From Methanobacteriota archaeon (lineage in GTDB: Archaea; Hydrothermarchaeota; Hydrothermarchaeia; Hydrothermarchaeales; JACQPM01): 5,582 nt of DNA. The notes below the pieces were generated by a model that saw only the letters and a list, made by a program, of their open reading frames with translations, searched no databases and had not been told where the DNA came from. A program made the translations under genes and the position numbers. Of this stretch, positions 1-4,675 are shown in pieces (within the stretch, counting starts at the first letter, position 1; each line of letters opens with the position of its first letter). Location of the stretch: the NCBI GenBank assembly GCA_016207475.1, contig JACQPM010000046.1:1-5582 (forward strand), given 5' to 3'.

Positions 1-25
1 GCGCACCGAGACCGACGCTGACAGA
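1..25. other. window edge, no gene recognised
   Basis: These 25 bases lie downstream of the tRNA-Ala gene on its strand. They contain a short tandem similarity (ACCGAGACCGACG), but no poly-T terminator on the minus strand and not enough sequence to assign a gene. They may be the edge of a neighbouring gene or simply a spacer. Confidence 0.4.
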
Positions 26-98
26 TGGACCCGTCGGGATTCGAACCCGAGGCCTCTCGCATGCCAAGCGAGCACTCTACCAGCTGAGCTACGGGCCC
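26..98 (-). tRNA. tRNA-Ala (anticodon GGC)
   Basis: On the minus strand these 73 bases fold as a complete cloverleaf. The acceptor GGGCCCG pairs with CGGGTCC and ends in discriminator A73. The D stem is GCTC/GAGT, the anticodon stem CTCGC/GCGAG with loop TTGGCAT, the variable loop has five bases, and the T arm is TCGGG-TTCGAAT-CCCGA. The anticodon GGC reads GCC/GCT alanine codons. The acceptor has the G3:U70 wobble pair (third G against T), the known main identity element for alanyl-tRNA synthetase, which independently supports the assignment. No intron is visible and CCA is not encoded, so the CCA-adding enzyme must complete it, as is usual in archaea. It lies directly downstream of, and on the same strand as, the antiporter gene. 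Confidence 0.97.
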
Positions 99-120
99 TC
101 CGTCTTACTACGCCCGAGGG

Positions 121-130
121 CTATTTAAAC
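121..130 (-). promoter_or_regulatory. TATA box of tRNA-Ala, overlapping the antiporter stop codon
   Basis: Read on the minus strand this is GTTTAAATAG, preceded by a purine-rich AAAAAAG stretch that could serve as BRE. Its centre is about 28 bases upstream of the first tRNA base (98), the spacing expected for an archaeal promoter that starts transcription near the mature 5' end. The TAA stop codon of the antiporter (125-127) is part of the box. Assignment rests on match and spacing only. Confidence 0.7.
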
Positions 131-1330
131 CTTTTTTATGGGTTGCTGATAGAGGCGTTTTAAAGGGATGGGGGTCAACACCGTCGTGATAACCACCATC
201 AGGACGATGGCAGAGAAGACCTCCCGTGAGAAGACCCCTGAGGTGGCCCCGATGCCGGCGATTATCAGGCCAACTTCCCCCCTGGAGACCATCCCCACGC
301 CCACTATGGCCGCGGCCTTCATCTCCCTGGAGAAGGCGTAGGCCGGGAGGCCGCACCCCACGACCTTTCCCAGAATGGCCAGGAGGGTGAGCTCCAATGC
401 CAGGAGGACGGAGGGGCCGGAGAGGGAGGAGAGGTCCACGAGGGTCCCCACGACCGTGAAGAAGAGGGGGGCCACCAGGAAGCTCACCTTCTCGGCGAAC
501 TCCTTTATCTCTATCGTGATCTTCGTCTCGGCTATCGCCATACCCGCTGCAAAGGCCCCCAGGATGGGCGCCAGGCCCGCGACCCCGGCCAGGTAGGCGT
601 ACCCGAAGCAGAGGGCCATGGCAGACGCCTCCAGGGTCCCCCGGGCCCTGACCCAGGGGACGGTGCGCGTCACGATCCTGGGGAGGAGGAGAGCGCCGGC
701 TACGGTCAGGAGGAGCCAGAACCCCACGGCCTCCACCGCTATCGAGATGGCCTCCCCTGCCCTTATCCCACCTTCCGCGATGACGGAGAGGACAACGGCC
801 AGGGCCACGAGGCCCAGGATGTCATCCATGACGGCGGCACTGACCAGGACCTTGGCCTCCGGCTCCTTCTCCTTGCCCAGGTCCCGGAGGACCTTGACCG
901 TTATGGCGATGCTCGTGGCGGTCAGGGTAGCCCCTGCCAGGAGGGCCGCGGCCGTGGTAGTCCCCCTCGAGACCATGAGGCCGTATCCGAGGGCGAAGGG
1001 AAGGACCACCCCTCCGATGGCCACGGAGGCGGCGAGGACTCCGATCTTTCGGAACTCAGCCAGCCTCGTCTCCATGCCTGCCACGAAGAGGAGGACGATG
1101 GCTCCCACCTCCGCGAAGGCCCTCACGGTCTCATTCACAAGGATCGGCTGGAAGCCCAGGGGCGCTAGGTTGCCCAGGAGGGAGGGCCCCAGGGCTATGC
1201 CCGCCATAAGCTCCCCCACCACCGCCGCCACTCCGAACCTCTGGGCAGCCTCTCCCCCCACCTTCGCGGCGAAGATGAGGAGGCAGAGGGTGAGGATCGT
1301 CTCCAGGGTCCCGGGGTCCACGCTGGCCAT
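125..1330 (-). CDS. CPA2-family cation/proton antiporter (NapA/Kef-like Na+/H+ exchanger)
   Basis: This 401-residue, very hydrophobic protein has the full length of a sodium/hydrogen exchanger domain and about a dozen membrane segments, with no cytoplasmic regulatory domain. Recognisable family motifs are GELMAGIALGPS (39-50), LFVAGMETRL (81-90), ATSIAITVKVLRDL (138-151), the paired aspartates VMDDILG with D169-D170, APLFFTVVGTLVDL (287-300), LGKVVGCGLPA with K322, and SRGEVGLI (349-356). In NapA-type exchangers the Asp pair binds the ion and a conserved Lys in a later helix contacts it. Having both suggests an electrogenic Na+/H+ exchanger rather than a Kef K+ channel-like protein, but substrate is inferred. 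The ATG at 1330 is the only ATG, GTG or TTG start codon between the upstream in-frame stop (1355-1357) and the N-terminal helix. No Shine-Dalgarno is seen and the likely transcript is leaderless. Divergent from the ornithine cyclodeaminase gene. Confidence 0.93.
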   Translation of the reverse strand: MASVDPGTLETILTLCLLIFAAKVGGEAAQRFGVAAVVGELMAGIALGPSLLGNLAPLGFQPILVNETVRAFAEVGAIVLLFVAGMETRLAEFRKIGVLAASVAIGGVVLPFALGYGLMVSRGTTTAAALLAGATLTATSIAITVKVLRDLGKEKEPEAKVLVSAAVMDDILGLVALAVVLSVIAEGGIRAGEAISIAVEAVGFWLLLTVAGALLLPRIVTRTVPWVRARGTLEASAMALCFGYAYLAGVAGLAPILGAFAAGMAIAETKITIEIKEFAEKVSFLVAPLFFTVVGTLVDLSSLSGPSVLLALELTLLAILGKVVGCGLPAYAFSREMKAAAIVGVGMVSRGEVGLIIAGIGATSGVFSREVFSAIVLMVVITTVLTPIPLKRLYQQPIKKV

Positions 1331-1339
1331 CAGGAAGTA

Positions 1340-1347
1340 TTTATATC
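1340..1347 (+). promoter_or_regulatory. TATA box for the ornithine cyclodeaminase gene
   Basis: TTTATATC on the plus strand, preceded by the purine-rich GGAAGTA. Its centre is about 36 bases before the ATG at 1379. Initiation 25-27 bases downstream would give a leader of roughly ten bases. It sits between the minus-strand TATA box and the start of the divergent antiporter gene. Confidence 0.6.
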
Positions 1348-1354
1348 TCCGGGC

Positions 1355-1362
1355 TTATTATA
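1355..1362 (-). promoter_or_regulatory. TATA box for the antiporter gene
   Basis: TATAATAA on the minus strand, centred about 28 bases upstream of the antiporter ATG at 1330. That spacing predicts transcription beginning at or next to the start codon, a leaderless mRNA, and no Shine-Dalgarno is visible in front of the ATG. It lies inside the predicted initiation region of the divergent promoter. Confidence 0.55.
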
Positions 1363-1378
1363 CTCTCCCAGTGGGGCC

Positions 1379-2608
1379 ATGGACGTAAAAGAGATAGAGC
1401 TCAAAGGGCATATCATAGACTCCCTCATCCTCCCCAGGGTCTTCGATACCATCATGGACCTGGGCGGGGAGTTCGAGGTCCTCCAGTTCGAGATCGGGAA
1501 GCACAAGACAGACCCCTCCTATGCCAGGATCCTCGTGAAAGGGAAGAACCGAAAGGTTCTGGACCAGATCCTGGGGGAGCTGCACAAGATGGGGGCCGCC
1601 GTACCTGAGATGGAGCAGCTGACCCTCAAGCCGGCACCCAAGGATAGGGCCCTGCCCGAGGACTTCTACTCCACCACCCACCATCCCACCTACGTCTTCC
1701 TGGAGGGCGAGTGGCTGGAGGTGGGCAATATAGAGATGGACAAGGTCATAGTGGTGGAGAAGGGGGAGAAGAAGGCGTATTGCAGGCCCATCAGCGAGAT
1801 CAAGGCCGGTGACCTCATCGCCGTGGGGAAGAACGGAATAAGGGTGGAGCCCCCCCCAAGGCCCAGGGAGTATACGATCTTCGAGTTCATGAAGTCCTCG
1901 GTCTCCTCCGAGAAGCCCTCACACCACCTGGTAGAGCAGATAGCGAAAGAGATCCTGGAGACGAAGGCCCAGGGGAAGAAGGTCCTGGCGGTCGTGGGGC
2001 CGGCTGTGGTCCACACCGGCGCTGGTGAAGCGCTGGCCACCCTCGTCAAGGAGGGCTTCATCGACGTCCTCTTCGCCGGCAATGCCATGGCGGTCCACGA
2101 CGTGGAGAGCCAGCTCTACGGCACGTCCCTGGGAGTGAGCATAAAGACCGGGAGGCACGCGGAGGGGGGCCACAGGAACCACCTCTACGCCATCAACGAG
2201 GTCATGAGGGCGGGCTCCATCAAGGGGCTGGTGGAGGCAGGAAAGCTCAAGAAGGGAATAATGTACGAGTGCATAATGAATAATGTACCCTACGTCCTGG
2301 CGGGCTCCATAAGGGACGACGGCCCCCTCCCCGAGGTGATAACGGATGTGGTGGCGGCCCAGAGGGCGATGCGCCACTGGGTGCGCGAGGTGGACCTGGT
2401 CCTGATGCTCTCCACCATGCTCCATTCCATAGCCGTTGGGAACCTCCTCCCGTCCAAGGTGAAGACCGTGTGCATAGACATCAATCCCGCCACGGTGACG
2501 AAGCTCTCCGACAGGGGCACGGCCCAGGCCCTGGGGGTCGTGACAGATGTGGGTATCTTCCTCCCCATGCTGGCGAAGGAGCTCCTCAAGGCCAAGAAGA
2601 AGCCTTAA
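1379..2608 (+). CDS. archaeal ornithine cyclodeaminase (AgrE/ArgZ-type, TIGR00300 / LOR-SDH domain family)
   Basis: This 409-residue soluble protein belongs to the TIGR00300/COG1915 family, whose archaeal members convert L-ornithine to L-proline and ammonia with NAD as bound cofactor. They correspond to the C-terminal half of cyanobacterial AgrE/ArgZ. The N-terminal LOR/SDH-like domain starts with MDVKEIELKGHIIDSLILPR and runs to about residue 100. Signature stretches follow: AVVGPAVVHTGAG (204-216, glycine-rich nucleotide-binding region), HRNHLYAINEVMRAG (265-279), CIMNNVPYVLAGSIRDDGPL (298-317), TMLHSIAVGNLLPS (346-359) and CIDINPATVTKLSDRG (365-380). Length is normal for the single-function archaeal form, and the AgrE N-terminal arginine dihydrolase domain is absent. 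The start at 1379 fits the family N terminus and no upstream in-frame start exists. Family assignment is firm; the activity is taken from characterised relatives. Not the mu-crystallin type of ornithine cyclodeaminase. Confidence 0.9.
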   Translation: MDVKEIELKGHIIDSLILPRVFDTIMDLGGEFEVLQFEIGKHKTDPSYARILVKGKNRKVLDQILGELHKMGAAVPEMEQLTLKPAPKDRALPEDFYSTTHHPTYVFLEGEWLEVGNIEMDKVIVVEKGEKKAYCRPISEIKAGDLIAVGKNGIRVEPPPRPREYTIFEFMKSSVSSEKPSHHLVEQIAKEILETKAQGKKVLAVVGPAVVHTGAGEALATLVKEGFIDVLFAGNAMAVHDVESQLYGTSLGVSIKTGRHAEGGHRNHLYAINEVMRAGSIKGLVEAGKLKKGIMYECIMNNVPYVLAGSIRDDGPLPEVITDVVAAQRAMRHWVREVDLVLMLSTMLHSIAVGNLLPSKVKTVCIDINPATVTKLSDRGTAQALGVVTDVGIFLPMLAKELLKAKKKP

Positions 2609-2611
2609 GTA
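2603..2611 (+). promoter_or_regulatory. TATA box of tRNA-Gly, overlapping the ornithine cyclodeaminase stop codon
   Basis: CCTTAAGTA is centred about 27-28 bases upstream of the first base of tRNA-Gly (2635). It contains the TAA stop codon (2606-2608) of the upstream gene. A second similar run, ATTTTAAGTA at 2624-2633, abuts the tRNA and is too close to direct its initiation, so the upstream box is preferred. Confidence 0.55.
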
Positions 2612-2634
2612 CCGGCGGGGGAGGATTTTAAGTA

Positions 2635-2709
2635 GCAGCCGTGGTCTAGCCTGGTTTAGGACACTAGCCTTCCAAGCTCGTAACCCGGGTTCAAATCCCG
2701 GCGGCTGCA
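2635..2709 (+). tRNA. tRNA-Gly (anticodon TCC)
   Basis: These 75 bases fold as a cloverleaf. The acceptor GCAGCCG pairs with CGGCTGC and ends in discriminator A73. The D stem GTCT/GGAC encloses an 11-base loop containing the GG pair. The anticodon stem is CTAGC/GCTCG with loop CTTCCAA (anticodon TCC at 2671-2673). The variable region is TAAC and the T arm CCGGG-TTCAAAT-CCCGG. The G1-C72 and C2-G71 pairs and anticodon bases C35 and C36 fit glycine identity. The second pair of the anticodon stem (2665 T against 2679 C) does not form, which is unusual. CCA is not encoded and no intron is needed. It lies 26 bases after the ornithine cyclodeaminase stop, on the same strand. Confidence 0.94.
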
Positions 2710-2712
2710 TAT

Positions 2713-2760
2713 GTCAGCACTTCGGAAGAACTCCCTGCGGTCGTTCTTCCTCGTGCCGAC
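2713..2760 (+). repeat. long imperfect hairpin just downstream of tRNA-Gly
   Basis: GTC-A-GCAC (2713-2720) pairs with GTGC-C-GAC (2753-2760), with one A/C mismatch. After a small internal loop (TTC against TC) the perfect 8-base stem GGAAGAAC (2724-2731) / GTTCTTCC (2743-2750) closes an 11-base loop. That gives 15 pairs within 48 bases, beginning four bases after the tRNA. There is no T-run after it, so it does not look like a simple terminator. It could be a small structured RNA, a processing signal in a tRNA precursor, or a DNA-level inverted repeat. I do not recognise an RNA family. Confidence 0.6.
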
Positions 2761-2805
2761 ACCCCTTCGAACCGCTCCTCGTGCTTCGGCTAAGCCTCGT
2801 CCTCG

Positions 2806-2838
2806 TCGCTCCGAGACCCTACCCCAGCGCTCGGGCGA
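2806..2838 (+). repeat. second stem-loop in the tRNA-Gly / peptidase gap
   Basis: TCG (2806-2808), a bulged C and TCCGAG (2810-2815) pair with CTCGGG (2830-2835) and CGA (2836-2838), closing a 14-base loop. Nine pairs including one wobble. Moderate support only, because the region is rich in CTCG/CGAG words that pair easily by chance. Confidence 0.35.
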
Positions 2839-2865
2839 GACCGCCTCTCAGCACCACCCTCCTAG

Positions 2866-2877
2866 TGTAGCGCTACA
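2866..2877. promoter_or_regulatory. perfect 12-base palindrome upstream of the peptidase promoter
   Basis: TGTAGCGCTACA is an exact palindrome ending 18 bases before the TATA-like box of the M1 peptidase gene. Size, symmetry and place suit a binding site for a dimeric regulator acting just upstream of BRE/TATA. As RNA it could also form a short hairpin, enclosed by a possible CCCTCC (2857-2862) / GGAGGG (2886-2891) stem. No regulator is encoded in the window, so the role is unknown. Confidence 0.4.
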
Positions 2878-2895
2878 AGAAGGCCGGAGGGGCTA

Positions 2896-2905
2896 TTTTA
2901 TATTT
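2896..2905 (+). promoter_or_regulatory. TATA box for the M1 peptidase operon
   Basis: TTTTATATTT is the strongest AT-rich run in the gap. Its centre is about 31 bases before the ATG at 2932, so transcription would begin at about 2924-2929 with a very short leader. The same T-rich run follows the GGAGGGG arm of a possible stem, so it might also help end any RNA made from the upstream gap. Confidence 0.6.
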
Positions 2906-2908
2906 AGG

Positions 2909-2930
2909 ATACCCTCACTATAGGGTGTAT
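2909..2930 (+). repeat. inverted repeat across the peptidase transcription and translation start
   Basis: ATACCCT (2909-2915) pairs with AGGGT-GT-AT (2922-2930) with two bulged bases and a six-base loop. The right arm contains AGGGTG, the only Shine-Dalgarno-like sequence in front of the ATG. The element lies over the predicted initiation site, a place where a repressor or RNA hairpin could act. The core is only five pairs, so chance is possible. Confidence 0.35.
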
Positions 2931-2931
2931 T

Positions 2932-4671
2932 ATGGAGAAGGTTGGGAGACGGCTGGGCATCCTGTTGCTCTTGGCCATCTCACTGCTCCCCTCGGTCCAG
3001 GCTTATGATGGGGTAGACGTCCAAGGGTACCGGTTGGATGTAGAGATCAGCCCACCGGACCATGCCTTCAGGGCCTCGGCCACCATCCGGCTGGGGGTTG
3101 GACCTGACATAGGCAGCACGGAGCTTCTCTTGAGCCGGGAGCTGTCAGTCCAGGCCGTGGGTGACCGGGAAGGTCACCTGGAGTTCGAGAGGCATGGGGA
3201 CGGGCTCAGGATACATCTGAGGCACCCCGGGCAGGATACGGAGGTCACCGTGGACTACGCAGGTATATCCGAGGGCCCCCAGCAGGGGGCCTGGAGCTCC
3301 ATAGGCCCCGACGCCGGCTACATGATCTACGAGGCCCTCTGGTACCCCCTCATATGGGGAGACGACGCCCCGGCAGAGGTTAGGGTGAGGGTACCCCAGG
3401 GCTACACGGTGGTCACGGTGGGGGAGCTCACGGACTTCGAGGACGCCGCCCAAGCGGTCTATGCCTGGAGGTCGGGGCCCGTGAGGGGGATATCCTTAGT
3501 ATTCGGAAGATACCGGGAGGTGGCCCACCAAGTCCTTAGCGGGTATAGGGAAGACAGTTATCTATCCCTGGGCACCAGTTGGACCAGGGAAGGCCAGCGG
3601 GCACCAACCGTGACGGAGGCCGTCTGTTATCTCTACCCAGAGGATTCCGAGAAGGCGGGCAGTTGTGCCTCCACCTCTACAGAGGTCATGGGCTTCTACT
3701 CCTCGTACTTCGGTTCCTACCCGTACAAACGGCTACGGGTGGTGGAGGCCCCCGCGTCCTTCTTCGGCGGGCACGGGGACCCGGGCTTCGTCATATTGTC
3801 CAGGGGCGTGATAAACAGGGAGAGGGGACCCGAGTTCCTGGCCCACGAGATAGCCCATAACTGGTGGGGGGTAGTGACCTTCGCCGATGGGGAGAGGAAC
3901 CTCCACTCTTTCGGCATTGCACCGGCCAAGACCCGCACCGCGTCCGCCGAGGGCTCCGAGTACAACAACTGGCTCGTGGAAGGCTTTGCCACATACTCTG
4001 CCCTCCTCTACATCGAGCACGCCTACGGGCGGAAGGAGATGCTCACCGCCCTGGACGACAAGAGGCAGGAGTATATCGAGAAGCGCCAGGAGCTTGGGGA
4101 TACGCCCGTAGCATACACACGGGAGGAGTACGACTCCGGGCTCTACCACGCCGTCGTATACAGCAAGGGGGCCTATATCCTCCACATGCTCCGGTCTGTG
4201 GTGGGTGAGGAGACCTTCTCAGGGGTCATGAAGGAGTATGCGAGAAGATACGCGTTCAAGAAGGTGACAATCAAGGACTTCCAGGAGGTGGCCGAAGATC
4301 TCTATGGGGAGGACCTGGGTTGGTTCTTCCAGGAGTGGCTCTACTCCGCCGTCCTACCGGACTACGCCTTCGGCGATGTGAGGGTAGCCCACGAGGATGG
4401 GAGTTACAGGGTTGAAGCCCAGGTACTCCCAGGCGCAGGGGTGAAGATGCCCATAGACGTGACCCTCCACACCTCCGAAGGGGAGGAGACGAAGAGGATC
4501 TGGCTCGAGGGGGGGGAGGCGAGGGCCGAGTTCATCAGCCGCGGAAGGCCCCTCTACGTAGTCCTGGACGAGGGGCAGTGGCTCCTGGATGCTGACAGGA
4601 CCAACAACTTGCGGGCGATAAGCTACAGAAGCCCCAAGAGCCTGGCGCTCCTGGTCTCCCGGTTCTGGTGA
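2932..4671 (+). CDS. predicted exported M1-family (gluzincin) zinc metallopeptidase, divergent active site
   Basis: 579 residues. Residues 1-24 form a signal peptide (basic MEKVGRR, leucine-rich core, VQA cleavage site), so the enzyme should act outside the cell membrane. It is not a lipoprotein. Residues 25-200 are a beta-rich N-terminal domain typical of M1. The catalytic domain has HEIAHNWWG (HEXXH at 305-309), the NWLVEGFATY helix with the presumed third zinc ligand E350, and YSKGAYILHML (410-420), whose Y410 matches the catalytic tyrosine. A beta domain closes the protein (about 478-560). Two features are odd: about 40 residues separate HEXXH from E350 where 18 are usual, and the GxMEN position reads GGHGDPGF (279-286), lacking the Glu that binds the substrate amino terminus. 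Only two cysteines occur (C232, C245), a likely disulfide. Peptidase fold is confident; aminopeptidase activity is doubtful. First gene of a three-gene cluster. Confidence 0.88.
   Translation: MEKVGRRLGILLLLAISLLPSVQAYDGVDVQGYRLDVEISPPDHAFRASATIRLGVGPDIGSTELLLSRELSVQAVGDREGHLEFERHGDGLRIHLRHPGQDTEVTVDYAGISEGPQQGAWSSIGPDAGYMIYEALWYPLIWGDDAPAEVRVRVPQGYTVVTVGELTDFEDAAQAVYAWRSGPVRGISLVFGRYREVAHQVLSGYREDSYLSLGTSWTREGQRAPTVTEAVCYLYPEDSEKAGSCASTSTEVMGFYSSYFGSYPYKRLRVVEAPASFFGGHGDPGFVILSRGVINRERGPEFLAHEIAHNWWGVVTFADGERNLHSFGIAPAKTRTASAEGSEYNNWLVEGFATYSALLYIEHAYGRKEMLTALDDKRQEYIEKRQELGDTPVAYTREEYDSGLYHAVVYSKGAYILHMLRSVVGEETFSGVMKEYARRYAFKKVTIKDFQEVAEDLYGEDLGWFFQEWLYSAVLPDYAFGDVRVAHEDGSYRVEAQVLPGAGVKMPIDVTLHTSEGEETKRIWLEGGEARAEFISRGRPLYVVLDEGQWLLDADRTNNLRAISYRSPKSLALLVSRFW
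4667..4671 (+). promoter_or_regulatory. Shine-Dalgarno site of the MBL gene, overlapping the peptidase stop
   Basis: GGTGA is an exact match to the archaeal anti-Shine-Dalgarno (3' end of 16S rRNA). It includes the peptidase TGA stop and is four bases before the ATG at 4676. It fixes the start of the downstream gene and indicates translational coupling. Confidence 0.65.
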
Positions 4672-4675
4672 GCCC

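Noticed and set aside
618..1388. Plus-strand open frame of 256 codons opposite the antiporter
   Set aside because: Ala/Arg/Thr/Met-rich translation without recognisable motifs. It is antisense to a well-supported membrane protein and is explained by GC-rich codon usage.
1850..1857. Run of eight C inside the ornithine cyclodeaminase gene
   Set aside because: Could be a slippage or sequencing error site, but the frame is intact on both sides and encodes a plausible EPPPRPRE segment.
1919..2710. Minus-strand open frame of 263 codons opposite the ornithine cyclodeaminase and tRNA-Gly
   Set aside because: His/Leu/Gly-rich shadow of a strongly conserved gene. It begins inside the tRNA on the wrong strand and has no promoter or ribosome site.
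2713..2761. First hairpin followed by ACA, considered as an H/ACA guide RNA
   Set aside because: The internal loop is only 3 by 2 bases, too small for a pseudouridylation pocket, and no K-turn is visible.
2762..2775. GGTTCGAAGG on the minus strand, resembling a tRNA T loop
   Set aside because: The flanking bases do not form a T stem, and no acceptor, D or anticodon arm can be found around it. Not a tRNA fragment or attachment-site remnant that I can support.
2711..2923. Small open frame of 70 codons starting right after tRNA-Gly
   Set aside because: Composition is Arg/Ser/Pro-rich and low in complexity. No ribosome site precedes it, it starts one base after the tRNA, and it runs through the hairpins and the peptidase promoter. 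It looks like a chance open frame.
2911..2925. CTCACTATAGGG just before the peptidase gene, identical to the core of the phage T7 promoter
   Set aside because: The upstream part of the T7 consensus does not match and the site falls within an inverted repeat next to a good archaeal TATA box. The match is most likely chance; a cloning or vector artefact would extend further.
4509..4516. Run of eight G inside the peptidase gene
   Set aside because: Same concern, but the C-terminal domain continues in frame (EGGEARAEF) to a well-placed stop coupled to the next gene, so no frameshift is indicated.
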